Positions 1 to 9,907 of a stretch of 64,000 nucleotides of DNA are shown piece after piece. The position numbers and the translations under genes were made by a program. Origin of the DNA: Natronoflexus pectinivorans (lineage in GTDB: Bacteria; Bacteroidota; Bacteroidia; Bacteroidales; Marinilabiliaceae); the NCBI RefSeq assembly GCF_004345615.1, contig NZ_SLWK01000003.1, positions 186,001-250,000 on the forward strand, given 5' to 3'. A model generated the notes under the pieces. It was not told the origin of the DNA and did not search any database. It saw only the letters and a program-made list of their open reading frames with translations. Within the stretch, counting starts at the first letter, position 1. Each line of letters begins with the position of its first letter.

Positions 1-1
1 T

Positions 2-679
2 ATGTCGGCCTACTCAAATTTAGGATATGCAATTCTTGGTAAGGTAATAGAAACTGTCAGTGGTGAAACATATGAATCGTTTATCAACCACAACATTTTG
101 TACCCTATAGGTGTTTATGACATGCGAATTGGGGGCAGTTTTTTAGAAGAGAGAGCAGATTTAGAGGTGAAGTATTATGAACCTGCAAATACGCCTCTGG
201 TGGAAGATTTTATGGGGTTTGAGACCCGTGTACCACGTTCATATGGAGGCAACGACATCGAGACTTTAGGGGCAGCAGGAGGGTGGATTGGATCTGCAAC
301 CGACATACTGCAATTTCTTTTGGCAATAGATGGGCTGCCTTATCCTGAAGATATTTTATCCAAAGAGAGCATTGAAATCATGACAACTCCGGTGTCAGTG
401 GGATTCCAGCCACTTGGTTGGAGAGGTGCCAATAGCCGCCAATGGTTCAGAACAGGCACATTATCAGGTACATCTACATTAATGGTTCGTAGAGATGATG
501 GCATTTCTTATGTTATTTTGTTTAATAGCAACACTTGGAAAGGTTCGATGTTGTCTACAGATATTCGTCAATTAATGGATAGAGTTATTTCTCTAGTAGA
601 TGAATGGCCTGAATATGATCTGTTTCAAATCGCTTCAAACTCCGATATTGAGTCTTTACTTGCCAATTCGATAAATTAA
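2..679 (+). CDS. Serine hydrolase of the beta-lactamase/PBP family, C-terminal part (5' end outside window)
   Basis: The frame is open to the left edge, so the ATG at position 2 is probably internal and only the last 225 residues are seen. The segment opens with YSNLGY, the Tyr-x-Asn motif that follows the SxxK serine in class C beta-lactamase-like hydrolases. Near the end TGTLSGTSTLM fits the KTG/HTG-like strand of the active site. The nucleophile motif SxxK lies upstream of the window. Family members are often exported esterases or peptidases; the substrate cannot be told. A 410-base gap with no terminator hairpin on this strand follows. Confidence 0.8.
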   Translation: MSAYSNLGYAILGKVIETVSGETYESFINHNILYPIGVYDMRIGGSFLEERADLEVKYYEPANTPLVEDFMGFETRVPRSYGGNDIETLGAAGGWIGSATDILQFLLAIDGLPYPEDILSKESIEIMTTPVSVGFQPLGWRGANSRQWFRTGTLSGTSTLMVRRDDGISYVILFNSNTWKGSMLSTDIRQLMDRVISLVDEWPEYDLFQIASNSDIESLLANSIN

Positions 680-1057
680 TTATCTTTTACTGTATATCCA
701 TTTGGGCTGCTATTTGTCCTAATAGCTCGTCTATATATAGAGAGACATATAGACTGCTTACAAAAAACGGATTAATAAGCTGATAAAATTGGCTAAAGTT
801 TGAGTATTTCAAGTCAGATTTTATAAACTTTTCTTTTTTTTGCAATTTGTCTTTATTTCATATCCAAGTGATTATTTTTTCTGATTAACGTATTCATATT
901 TGAATTTATAGTCGCTAATGAATATATCACAGCAGCTGTTCTAACCTTCAGTTATCAAACTCAAATTGTAAATGTTGTATCTCAAGTTGGAAATGATCAA
1001 AGGAAATCAATCAACACCCTAGTCTTATAATTGTCATTATGTTAATTGTAATATATA
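680..1057. other. AT-rich intergenic region, nothing recognised
   Basis: Lies between the convergent serine-hydrolase and TPR genes. I see no RNA gene and no open frame with recognisable content. The only clear structure is the hairpin at its right end, listed separately. Confidence 0.5.
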
Positions 1058-1088
1058 TTAAAATACCGGGTATTACCCGGTATTTTAA
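1058..1088 (-). terminator. Rho-independent terminator after the TPR gene
   Basis: A near-perfect stem (AAAATACCGGGT against ACCCGGTATTTT, three-base loop) lies immediately after the stop codon of the minus-strand TPR gene and ends in a short T stretch on that strand. Confidence 0.75.
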
Positions 1089-1089
1089 A

Positions 1090-2262
1090 CTACTCTTCTA
1101 AAGCCTTAAGTTTCTGCTCAACTTCATCATATTTGTCCATCATTTCGAAACGATAATAGAGATTTCTCAAAGTCTCTAAAACCATCCTTTCTTCTGGTCT
1201 AACCTCATGAGCCCTTTCCATATATGGCAAAGATTTACGAAAAACATCGAGAGCCTCATTACGGGCAATCTCAAATTTAGCAAAATCAGATATTTCATTT
1301 GCTTCCCTCATCATATCAATCGCACGATTAAAATAAATAACACCCAAGTTCAGCAAAGGATCAAAAAACTCAGGATTAAGCTCGATGGCTTTTCTATATT
1401 CTACCTCAGCAAGTTCATATTCACCGCTCATATCATATAAAACACCGCGTGCATTATAGAAAGAGAAGTTTTCAGGGTCACCATCAATGGCGGTATTCAA
1501 ATACTCAAGAGCTTGCTCATTCTGTTCTGAAAGCAAGTAAAAATTAATTAATGATGTCAAAATCCTATCATCATCAGGAAACAGTTCAAAACCTCTTTTT
1601 AGATTTGGCCCCATTTTAGCAGAATCTCCTGTCTGTTCATAAATCTCATGAAGCAAAAGAATTGGATCTCCCTCCCCATATCTCAAATCCAGAGTCTTTT
1701 TAAAGAATTCTTCAGCAACATCCCAATTCTGGCTTCTGCTGGCTGCAAGTCCGGTGTAATAAATAAAAACAGAGTCCGGTGGTAAATTGTCCTCTTCAAA
1801 GATTGATAGATTATTCAAATTTACAACACTGCGAAAAATCTTCATAGCAGTTGCAAAATCTTCCTCATTGAAAGCGTCAATACCAGCATTTTGCAATTCA
1901 GGTACAAAAAAGGTTAATGCCACTTTAAGATCGCGCTCAAACCTACCAGGTCTGGCTCTTCTTCCACCTTGTTCATCTCTTTGATCAAGGTCAGCCGCAA
2001 GTTTGTAATGTTCAACGGCTTGTAAAATCTTAGCTTTGTCATTCGTTCTATTATACTCTTCGGTAGCAAGACGGGCAGCAACGATATATGTCCGTGGCCA
2101 TTCCCGTGTTCTGTCGTGCTCGAATGCATCTTGCAGTCGTGAACGTGCAGACTCTATATCGCCGTTATCCAAAAAAGCAGAAGCAGCTGCAACCCTTCCT
2201 CTTTGGGCATATATAGCTGATACGGCTAAGATTGAAATTAAAACTAAAAGTAATCTTTTCAT
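1090..2262 (-). CDS. Exported tetratricopeptide-repeat protein
   Basis: 390 residues. The N-terminus (MKRLLLVLISILAVSAIYAQ) is a type I signal peptide, so the protein is probably periplasmic. The rest consists of TPR-type helical pairs; clear repeats sit around residues 255-320 (for example NARGVLYDMSGEYELAEVEYRKAIELNP), with weaker ones before. Such proteins act as protein-interaction scaffolds; no enzyme motif is visible and the partner is unknown. It starts 61 bases after the end of gyrA on the same strand and has its own promoter-like sequence overlapping the gyrA stop codon, so it may be expressed both alone and by read-through. Confidence 0.85.
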   Translation of the reverse strand: MKRLLLVLISILAVSAIYAQRGRVAAASAFLDNGDIESARSRLQDAFEHDRTREWPRTYIVAARLATEEYNRTNDKAKILQAVEHYKLAADLDQRDEQGGRRARPGRFERDLKVALTFFVPELQNAGIDAFNEEDFATAMKIFRSVVNLNNLSIFEEDNLPPDSVFIYYTGLAASRSQNWDVAEEFFKKTLDLRYGEGDPILLLHEIYEQTGDSAKMGPNLKRGFELFPDDDRILTSLINFYLLSEQNEQALEYLNTAIDGDPENFSFYNARGVLYDMSGEYELAEVEYRKAIELNPEFFDPLLNLGVIYFNRAIDMMREANEISDFAKFEIARNEALDVFRKSLPYMERAHEVRPEERMVLETLRNLYYRFEMMDKYDEVEQKLKALEE

Positions 2263-2291
2263 TGTGGTCTGTTTTTGTTTGTTGTTGTAAT

Positions 2292-2324
2292 CAAAATTAT
2301 AACAAATAATTCGAAAAAATCAAT
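2292..2324 (-). promoter_or_regulatory. Candidate Bacteroidota promoter for the TPR gene
   Basis: On the minus strand a TAATTTTG box (2299-2292) matches the -7 consensus TAnnTTTG, and ATTG (2324-2321) sits 21 bases upstream as a one-mismatch -33 box. The predicted start is about 25 bases before the TPR start codon. The -33 box overlaps the last codon of gyrA. Confidence 0.45.
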
Positions 2325-4849
2325 TATTCCGGAGCATTATCGTCTTTATTAATCTCCGTTTCTGGATTTACAGTTCCTGTTTCAAGTATGCTATCCTCAA
2401 TCTGTTCAGCAAGAACCTTGGTTACAGAAGCAATTTCATCCTGCTTCTTGGTAAGATTAATAAATCTCACACCTTGAGTGGCTCTACCGGTTACGCGCAC
2501 ATTCGATACAGAAACCCTGATAGTGATTCCGGATTTATTAATAATCATCAGGTCATTATCGTCGCTCACACTTTTAATGGTAATAAGATCACCGGTTTTA
2601 TCGGTGATTCTCATGGTTTTAACACCTTTCCCTCCCCTATTGGTTACCCGGTAATCTTCAATCTTGGAACGTTTTCCAAAACCTTTTTCAGACATAACAA
2701 GGATATCCTCATCCATATTCTTCACACAAACCATGCCAACCACCTCGTCGTTGGCAGAGGCAAGGGTTATCCCCTTGACTCCCTGGCCTGTACGACCAAT
2801 ACAACGAACCATAGATTCGTTAAATCGGATAGCTCTTCCCGAACGGGTAGCCATTAAAACTTCATTACGTCCATTGGTCAAACGAGCCTGAATCAATTCA
2901 TCATCCTCTTTAATAGTAATCGCATTGACACCATTTTGGCGAGGTCTTGAATAATCAGCCAGTAAGGATTTCTTGATCACACCCTTTTTGGTACCCATAA
3001 CGATATAATGTGATTTGGTAAACTCTACATCCTCATTTAATCTTTTAACCCTGATAAATGCTTTAACCGTATCATCAGGATCAATGTTCAACAGGTTTTG
3101 TATAGCACGCCCTTTGGTACTCTTTGATCCTTCAGGAATTTCATAAACCTTTAGCCAGAAGCACTTTCCTTTCTTGGTAAAGAACATCAGGGTGTTGTGC
3201 ATGGAGGCTGGATAAATATGCTCAATAAAATCCTCATCACGCATGGAGCTTCCTTTAGAGCCAACACCTCCCCTGTTCTGAGTTTTAAACTCACTCAAAG
3301 GAGTTCGTTTAATATATCCCATATGTGAAATGGTGATAATCATTTCATCATCGGCATAAAAATCTTCAGGGTTAAACTCTTCAGATGAATAAACAATGTC
3401 GGTACGACGTTCATCTTTGTATTTCCCTTTAATTTCAAGCAATTCGTCCTTAATAATCTCCATTCTCAAGTGCACATGCTCCAGAATATTCTTTAACCTT
3501 GCAATTTCTTTCAGAAGATCTTCATATTCCTGACGAAGTTTATCCTGCTCAAGACCTGTTAATTGTCGCAAACGCATCTCAACAATTGCACGAGCCTGTA
3601 TTTCTGTCAACTCAAAACGATTAATCAAGTCTTCTCGAGCCTGATCAGGTGTTTGCGCTGCTCTGATAATTTTAATTACCTCATCAATATTATCGCTGGC
3701 AATGATTAGCCCTTCAAGAATGTGGGCACGTTTTTCTGCCTGATCCAGTTCAAACTGGGTTCTGCGGGTAACAACATCGTGGCGATGTTCCACAAAACAA
3801 CTGATGATCTCTTTTAAATTAAGTAGTCTGGGACGTCCTTTAACAAGGGCAATATTATTAATACCAAAGGAAGATTGCAGCGCGGTATATTTGTACAGAT
3901 GATTCAAAACCACGTTTGCAATGGCATCTTTCTTAAGATCGATAACAATGCGCATTCCGTCACGGTCTGACTCATCATTTACATTTGAAATGCCATCAAT
4001 TTTCTTATCGTTTACCAGATCGGCAATTTTCATGATCAGTTCAGCCTTATTAACCAAATAAGGGATCTCCGAGATAATGATTTTTTCTCTGCCATTGGGT
4101 GTGGTTTCCACATCCGATTTTGCTCTGATAACAACCCTGCCACGACCTGTGGCATAACCATCTTTAACACCTTGATAACCGTAGATGGTTCCCCCTGTTG
4201 GAAAGTCAGGGGCTTTAATGATTTCAACCAAACGGTCGATCTCTACTTCCGGATCGTCCACGTATGCCACAATGGCATCGATGGTATCAGACAAGTTATG
4301 TGGTGCCATGTTGGTGGCCATTCCCACAGCTATTCCTGAAGCTCCATTCACAAGAAGTAATGGAGCCCGGGTGGGTAAAACCGTTGGCTCCTTTAAAGAG
4401 TCATCAAAATTCAGCTGAAAATCAACCGTATTTTTATCAATATCCATTAAGGCCTCCTCAGAAAGCTTGTTCAGACGAGCTTCAGTATAACGCATGGCTG
4501 CAGGACTATCACCGTCCACAGAACCAAAGTTACCTTGCCCGTCAACCAAAGGATATCGCATCGACCAGGTTTGTGCCATACGAACCATGGCGTAATAAAC
4601 CGATGAATCGCCATGGGGGTGATATTTACCTAACACCTCACCCACTATACGAGCAGATTTCTTATACGGTTTTCCGGCATTAACACCCAGTTCATTCATT
4701 CCGAACAAAACCCTGCGGTGTACCGGCTTGAGGCCATCCCTTACATCGGGAAGTGCCCTGGAAACAATCACCGACATCGAATAATCGATGTAGGCTGACT
4801 TCATTTCCTCTTCAATGTTAATCTTTATTATTCTATCTCCTTCAATCAT
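2324..4849 (-). CDS. gyrA: DNA gyrase subunit A
   Basis: 841 residues, normal length. The breakage-reunion domain has the catalytic Tyr at 121 in [10 protein letters not shown], and the quinolone-pocket segment [17 protein letters not shown] at 77-93. The beta-pinwheel C-terminal domain holds a GyrA-box-like QNRGGVG near residue 525 and a second TNRGGKG motif, followed by an acidic tail. GyrA with GyrB introduces negative supercoils. The residue corresponding to E. coli Asp87 is Tyr86 here (see findings). No gyrB is nearby; a terminator-like hairpin lies 31 bases upstream of the start, and clpC is divergent. Confidence 0.98.
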   Translation of the reverse strand: MIEGDRIIKINIEEEMKSAYIDYSMSVIVSRALPDVRDGLKPVHRRVLFGMNELGVNAGKPYKKSARIVGEVLGKYHPHGDSSVYYAMVRMAQTWSMRYPLVDGQGNFGSVDGDSPAAMRYTEARLNKLSEEALMDIDKNTVDFQLNFDDSLKEPTVLPTRAPLLLVNGASGIAVGMATNMAPHNLSDTIDAIVAYVDDPEVEIDRLVEIIKAPDFPTGGTIYGYQGVKDGYATGRGRVVIRAKSDVETTPNGREKIIISEIPYLVNKAELIMKIADLVNDKKIDGISNVNDESDRDGMRIVIDLKKDAIANVVLNHLYKYTALQSSFGINNIALVKGRPRLLNLKEIISCFVEHRHDVVTRRTQFELDQAEKRAHILEGLIIASDNIDEVIKIIRAAQTPDQAREDLINRFELTEIQARAIVEMRLRQLTGLEQDKLRQEYEDLLKEIARLKNILEHVHLRMEIIKDELLEIKGKYKDERRTDIVYSSEEFNPEDFYADDEMIITISHMGYIKRTPLSEFKTQNRGGVGSKGSSMRDEDFIEHIYPASMHNTLMFFTKKGKCFWLKVYEIPEGSKSTKGRAIQNLLNIDPDDTVKAFIRVKRLNEDVEFTKSHYIVMGTKKGVIKKSLLADYSRPRQNGVNAITIKEDDELIQARLTNGRNEVLMATRSGRAIRFNESMVRCIGRTGQGVKGITLASANDEVVGMVCVKNMDEDILVMSEKGFGKRSKIEDYRVTNRGGKGVKTMRITDKTGDLITIKSVSDDNDLMIINKSGITIRVSVSNVRVTGRATQGVRFINLTKKQDEIASVTKVLAEQIEDSILETGTVNPETEINKDDNAPE

Positions 4850-4880
4850 TTAAATCTATCTTTAGATGAGTCTGGAACAC

Positions 4881-4911
4881 AAAAAAAGGTCTGTCCATAA
4901 GACCTTTTTTT
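4881..4911 (-). terminator. Terminator-like hairpin in the gyrA leader
   Basis: AAAAAAAGGTCT and AGACCTTTTTTT form a strong stem with a seven-base loop, flanked by A and T runs so it would work in both directions. It lies between divergent genes where no upstream gene needs terminating, about 31 bases before the gyrA start codon. It could be an attenuator of gyrA or the end of an unannotated small RNA. Confidence 0.55.
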
Positions 4912-5190
4912 CACCGCTCTAAATTAAACATTATTCATGGAATAAGAAAATATGTAGCCTCGCTTTTTATTAACATTGAATCAACGTATGATATTTGCAT
5001 AAAATATACTATTTTTGAGAATTAATTACGGGATAAAAATCATTCAAGATAGCAGAAAACAGATATCGTTTTCTCCATCTCAAACATCAATCCCAAACCT
5101 AAACCGAAACTGGTTTATTGAAATAAGGAACAACCTGTTTTAGTTCGTATCTTGTTCACTAAACCATAATTTGAATAGAGAGAGTAAGTT

Positions 5191-7749
5191 ATGGATTTGA
5201 ATTATTCATCACGTGTGCGGGACGTAATTACTTCCAGCAAAGAAGAAGCTTTAAGATTGGGCAATCTGTTTATTGCTCCAGAGCATTTATTGCTTGGAAT
5301 TTTGTTACAACCGGAGGGAAAAGCATGTAGATTACTGGAAAGACTTAATGTAGATTTTGGTCAACTAAGAGAAACCATAGAAAACAAGATAAAAGGGAAT
5401 AAACCATTGAACAAAATGGAACACTTACCCCTTTTAAAGTCAACGGAGCAAATTTTAAAACTGGTGCATCTCGAAGCAAGGTCTTTAAAAAGTGAAAAAA
5501 TCACAACTCTGCACTTGTTGCTTGCTCTATTACGAGATTCTAACGGTACAATTTCTGAAATCATGGAAGAATACAACGTAAAATATAACCAATTAAAACA
5601 TCAACTGACCAAAGGCAGTGCAAAGATGCGTTCCCAAATGCCGGATGATGATGATCATGATAATCCTTTTGGATCAGGAGGAGGCAGCCCGGAAGGAGCT
5701 AAACCATCAGGAGCCAAAACTGCAAGTGAGACACCCGTTTTGGATAATTTTGGCATTGACATTACCAAGGCCGCAGAAGAAGGCCGATTGGATCCCATCG
5801 TAGGTCGTGAAAGGGAAATCGAACGACTGGCTCAAATATTAAGCCGGCGCAAAAAGAATAACCCCATACTAATTGGGGAACCCGGAGTTGGAAAATCGGC
5901 CATTGCTGAAGGATTGGCTCTTCGAATTGTAGAGAGAAAGGTTTCCAGAGTACTCTTTGATAAAAGAGTGGTTACTTTGGATCTGGCATCAATTGTTGCA
6001 GGCACAAAATATCGCGGACAATTTGAGGAACGCATCAAAGCAATACTGAATGAATTATCGAAAAATCCAGGGATTATATTATTTATTGATGAAATTCACA
6101 CCATCGTAGGTGCAGGTGGTGCCACAGGCTCTCTGGATGCAGCCAACATGCTTAAACCGGCATTGGCTCGTGGTGAAATTCAATGTATTGGAGCCACCAC
6201 CTTAGATGAGTATCGTCAGCACATTGAAAAAGACGGAGCGCTTGAGCGCCGTTTTCAAAAAATCATGATTGAGCCCACCAGCGTGGAGGAAACTTTTGAA
6301 ATCCTTAACAACATCAAGCCCAAATATGAAGACCATCACAACGTAGAATATACTTCCGATGCCATTGATGCATGTGTTAAACTGACTGAAAGATACATAT
6401 CCGACCGCCATTTGCCTGATAAAGCCATTGATGCGTTGGATGAAGCCGGCTCACGGGTGCATATTTCAAATATAGTGGTTCCTGAAACCATTCTAAAGCT
6501 TGAAAATCAGATTGAAGAAACCAAAGAGAACAAAATCAAGGCTGTAAAAGCTCAAAATTTTGAATTGGCTGCAAGTTTCCGAGATAAGGAGAAAACACTG
6601 CTGGAAGAGCTAGAACAGTCGAAGGTTAAATGGGAAGAGGAGCTTCAAAAACATAGAGAAGTTGTAGACGCCGAAAAAGTTGCCGAAGTTGTTGCCATGA
6701 TGACAGGGATTCCAGTACAAAGGGTGGCACAGGCAGAAGGTTTCCGGTTGCTGAAAATGGGAGAACAGCTCAAAGGTAAAGTTATAGGACAGGAAGAGGC
6801 CATTCAGAAGATTGTAAAAGCTATTCAGCGCAACAGAGCCGGTTTAAAGGATCCAAATCGGCCTATTGGTTCATTTGTGTTTTTAGGTCCGACAGGGGTT
6901 GGAAAAACCCATTTGGCGAAAATCCTTGCCGAATATCTTTTTGATACCACGGATGCCCTTATTCGCATCGATATGAGTGAGTACATGGAGAAATTCAGCG
7001 TATCGCGCTTGGTTGGAGCACCTCCGGGATATATTGGTTATGAAGAGGGTGGACAATTGACTGAAAAAGTTCGCAGAAGACCATATTCGGTGGTTCTTTT
7101 AGATGAAATTGAGAAAGCACATCCCGATGTGTTTCACCTGATGCTTCAGGTATTGGACGAAGGGCGTCTGACTGATAGTTTAGGACGCAGGGTCGATTTT
7201 AAAAACACCATCATCATCATGACATCCAACATTGGTACCCGCGAATTGAAAGATTTTGGTCGTGGTGTTGGTTTTGTACCTTCGGGAGCAAAAAGTGATA
7301 ATGAATTTGCTAAAGGTGTAATTGAAAAAGCTTTGAAAAAAGCTTTTGCACCTGAATTTCTCAACAGAATTGATGATGTCATCATCTTTAATAACCTTAC
7401 AGAAGCAGACATATATAAAATCATAGATATTGAATTAAAGGGACTCTTCTCGAGAGTGGAAAGTTTGGGATACAAACTCCAGCTCACGGATAAAGCCAAG
7501 AATTTCATCGCATCGAAAGGATTTGATGTGCAATATGGTGCTCGTCCTTTAAAACGAGCCATCCAAAAATACCTTGAAGATGAAATGGCCGAGGTTATCA
7601 TTCAGGCCTCGATTTCAGAAGGAGATGCAATTGAGGTTGATTTTGATGATAAAGAAGAGAAAATAACCACCAAAATTGTGGCAATAGAGGGTGATAAAGA
7701 TGCAGCGAAGAAAGCTGCCAGTAAGCATGGCAAAGAATCGAATAATTAA
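5191..7749 (+). CDS. clpC: ClpC-type AAA+ unfoldase (Clp protease ATP-binding subunit)
   Basis: 852 residues. The Clp N-domain with its two repeats occupies about residues 1-145 and is followed by a Gly/Asp-rich linker. AAA-1 has the Walker A motif GEPGVGKS near 229. A UVR-like coiled insert (NFELAASFRDKEKTL) lies at about 455-470 and AAA-2 has GPTGVGKT near 566. The UVR segment and the absence of the long ClpB middle domain favour ClpC over ClpB. The protein unfolds substrates for ClpP in the cytoplasm; no clpP or mcsAB genes are in the window. It is a single-gene unit ending in a strong terminator. Confidence 0.95.
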   Translation: MDLNYSSRVRDVITSSKEEALRLGNLFIAPEHLLLGILLQPEGKACRLLERLNVDFGQLRETIENKIKGNKPLNKMEHLPLLKSTEQILKLVHLEARSLKSEKITTLHLLLALLRDSNGTISEIMEEYNVKYNQLKHQLTKGSAKMRSQMPDDDDHDNPFGSGGGSPEGAKPSGAKTASETPVLDNFGIDITKAAEEGRLDPIVGREREIERLAQILSRRKKNNPILIGEPGVGKSAIAEGLALRIVERKVSRVLFDKRVVTLDLASIVAGTKYRGQFEERIKAILNELSKNPGIILFIDEIHTIVGAGGATGSLDAANMLKPALARGEIQCIGATTLDEYRQHIEKDGALERRFQKIMIEPTSVEETFEILNNIKPKYEDHHNVEYTSDAIDACVKLTERYISDRHLPDKAIDALDEAGSRVHISNIVVPETILKLENQIEETKENKIKAVKAQNFELAASFRDKEKTLLEELEQSKVKWEEELQKHREVVDAEKVAEVVAMMTGIPVQRVAQAEGFRLLKMGEQLKGKVIGQEEAIQKIVKAIQRNRAGLKDPNRPIGSFVFLGPTGVGKTHLAKILAEYLFDTTDALIRIDMSEYMEKFSVSRLVGAPPGYIGYEEGGQLTEKVRRRPYSVVLLDEIEKAHPDVFHLMLQVLDEGRLTDSLGRRVDFKNTIIIMTSNIGTRELKDFGRGVGFVPSGAKSDNEFAKGVIEKALKKAFAPEFLNRIDDVIIFNNLTEADIYKIIDIELKGLFSRVESLGYKLQLTDKAKNFIASKGFDVQYGARPLKRAIQKYLEDEMAEVIIQASISEGDAIEVDFDDKEEKITTKIVAIEGDKDAAKKAASKHGKESNN

Positions 7750-7764
7750 CAGACTGCAAATGAT

Positions 7765-7801
7765 AAAAAAAAGAGGTCATCCGATGGATGACCTCTTTTT
7801 T
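7765..7801. terminator. Bidirectional terminator between clpC and the convergent TPR gene
   Basis: AGAGGTCATCC and GGATGACCTCT pair around a three-base loop, with A and T runs on either side. It serves clpC on the plus strand and the TPR gene ending at 7821 on the minus strand. Confidence 0.85.
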
Positions 7802-7820
7802 ATGCCTAACATGTTCTATA

Positions 7821-8459
7821 TTAATTAAGACGAGTATTGATCTCTCTCAATGATGCTTGCGCATTTGAATTATCAGGATCTATTTCAAGAACCTTTTCGA
7901 ACCATGGTTTGGCTTTTTCAAACTCAACATTAGCTCTTGCGGTTATTGCATCAAATTCAGATGGATCAGCATCCTGAGCAGATGCAAGTATCTGAGAGGC
8001 TCTGTTATAGGGTTCTGCACCCTGACGCAAATAGTAATTGGTTAATAGACGACGCATATGTCCGAACACCGAACTTGAGCGAAAATCTGTCATTGCCTGT
8101 AGTAATACTTCCTCCATCTCATCGTGACGCTCCAGGTTGTTTAAGGCTGTAGCAACATAAAAAGTTGAGAAATCGGCACGATAACCAAGATCTACAGACT
8201 TTTGATAATACTCAAGCGCCTTTTCATGGTTATCTGAACGACGAGCACAAGTTGCCATGTTAAAAATCATCGCCGAATTTATTTCCTCATCTTCAGGCCA
8301 AGCAGCTAATGCTGCTTCATACAATTCAAGGGCTTCAGCGAAATTATTCTCTCTCAGCGCGTCATTTCCCTGATTCTGTAGTTCAATATGCGAGGTTCCA
8401 TCCTGCGCAAAAACAACCAGAGAAAAAAACATTAAACCTACAACTGCTAAATACTTCAT
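7821..8459 (-). CDS. Exported TPR protein
   Basis: I place the start at 8459, where MKYLAVVGLMFFSLVVFAQ gives a clean signal peptide; an in-frame ATG 51 bases upstream would put a charged, non-signal extension in front. About 212 residues. TPR helices are seen in segments such as NDALRENNFAEALELYEAALAAWP and in the C-terminal pair ending ASLREINTRLN. It is a probable periplasmic scaffold of unknown partner, about half the length of the TPR protein at 1090-2262. It shares the bidirectional terminator with clpC and lies 134 bases upstream of the thrC stop on the same strand. Confidence 0.85.
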   Translation of the reverse strand: MKYLAVVGLMFFSLVVFAQDGTSHIELQNQGNDALRENNFAEALELYEAALAAWPEDEEINSAMIFNMATCARRSDNHEKALEYYQKSVDLGYRADFSTFYVATALNNLERHDEMEEVLLQAMTDFRSSSVFGHMRRLLTNYYLRQGAEPYNRASQILASAQDADPSEFDAITARANVEFEKAKPWFEKVLEIDPDNSNAQASLREINTRLN

Positions 8460-8593
8460 AATCTTTACTTTTTTATTGTTTCTTTTTATTGATTCAGATT
8501 TGTTATCCATATTTCAAAGCGTAAAAATAACACTTTTTTGAAATTGAGAAAAAACATTGTCAAATATTAAAATTATAAAAATTCATTCAATGA

Positions 8594-9898
8594 TCATGCC
8601 ATTTTTTCTATTCTGCTCTTAAACTCTGTGTACAAAGGCGACATAATATTCTTCCCAACATTCTCTCCAATCTCAAAATCAATGCTATATCCAGACTTCT
8701 CCAATTCTCCCGGGAGTATTTCGTCAATGACTTCGTTAAATTTAAACGGATGAGCTGTTGAAACAAAAACAGCTGTTTCATCAACTTTTCGCTCCTTTTT
8801 AACCACCGCATAAGCCGAAGCGGTATGCGGATCCATCAAATATCCTTTGCTTTTGTACACATCCACAATGGTTGATTTTATCTCATCATCTGAAACCGGA
8901 GATGAAATGAGGTTTTTGCGAAGCTCATCAATATCATTGCGGTAAAGATCGAACATGCGGCTAAAATTACTTGGGTCACCTACATCCATTGCATTTGCAA
9001 CGGTCGATATGGTAGCGTGTGGATCGTATTTTCCTGATTTCAAAAAGCGGGGTACAACATCATTGGCATTTGTAGCAGCTATAAACCGCTTAACCGGCAA
9101 CCCCATTCTGGTGGCAAGCATGGCTGCCGTAATATTACCAAAATTCCCGCTGGGTACTGTTATTACAGGAGCGTCTTCAATTCCCATTCGTCGTAACTGG
9201 GCAATGACTTGGAAATAATAGACCGATTGCGGCACCAGTCGGCCAATGTTAATGGAATTGGCCGAGGTCATATAAATCTTTTCACGTAATGCCTGATCAT
9301 TAAAAGCCTCCTTAACAAGTCGCTGGCAGTCGTCAAAACTTCCATCAACGGCTATGGCGTGCACATTGTCGCCGGGGCCGGTTATTTGATATTCCTGATA
9401 CGGGCTTACCTTTCCGTAAGGATAAAGCACCACCACCTCAACTCCGGGCACACGGTGAAAACCGTGTGCCACGGCACCACCTGTATCTCCTGATGTGGCT
9501 GTTAAAACCATCAACTTACGACTTTCACCTTTATTAAAATGACCCAATAATCTTGACAAACATCTGGCACCAACATCCTTAAAAGCCTGTGTGGGACCAT
9601 GAAAAAGTTCCAGAACATAAACCCCCTCCTCCACTTTTTTCAGCGGTATATCAAATGCAAAAGTCTCCTCCGCTATATTTCTTAATACATCATCACCCAA
9701 ATCGTCTTTCATAAATTGTGACAAAACACGAAAACCGATTTCCGGCAATTCCATGGATGCCAACTCATTGAAAAACGAAGAATCCAATGTGGGAATCGAC
9801 TCGGGCATAAACAGATGTCCATCCGGAGCCAAACCCTTAAACAATACTTCCTTAAGATTATATTTTTCTTGGCGATTGCCTAAACTTATATACTTCAT
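8594..9898 (-). CDS. thrC: Threonine synthase
   Basis: 434 residues. This PLP enzyme converts O-phosphohomoserine to threonine. The Schiff-base lysine is K107 in GPTQAFKDVGA. ATSGDTGGA is the phosphate/substrate loop and VPSGNFGN the PLP-phosphate-binding turn. The N-terminus (MKYISLGNRQEKYNLKEVLFKGLAPDG) is typical of the bacterial two-domain form. It starts nine bases after the stop of the homoserine-kinase-like gene, so the two are almost surely one transcript catalysing consecutive steps. Confidence 0.96.
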   Translation of the reverse strand: MKYISLGNRQEKYNLKEVLFKGLAPDGHLFMPESIPTLDSSFFNELASMELPEIGFRVLSQFMKDDLGDDVLRNIAEETFAFDIPLKKVEEGVYVLELFHGPTQAFKDVGARCLSRLLGHFNKGESRKLMVLTATSGDTGGAVAHGFHRVPGVEVVVLYPYGKVSPYQEYQITGPGDNVHAIAVDGSFDDCQRLVKEAFNDQALREKIYMTSANSINIGRLVPQSVYYFQVIAQLRRMGIEDAPVITVPSGNFGNITAAMLATRMGLPVKRFIAATNANDVVPRFLKSGKYDPHATISTVANAMDVGDPSNFSRMFDLYRNDIDELRKNLISSPVSDDEIKSTIVDVYKSKGYLMDPHTASAYAVVKKERKVDETAVFVSTAHPFKFNEVIDEILPGELEKSGYSIDFEIGENVGKNIMSPLYTEFKSRIEKMA

Positions 9899-9907
9899 TT
9901 GAATGAC

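Noticed and set aside
2474-2857. 127-codon plus-strand frame inside gyrA
   Set aside because: Antisense to highly conserved gyrA coding sequence; the translation has no domain and no promoter.
7146-7601. 151-codon minus-strand frame inside clpC
   Set aside because: Shadow of the second AAA domain of clpC; composition biased and no family likeness.
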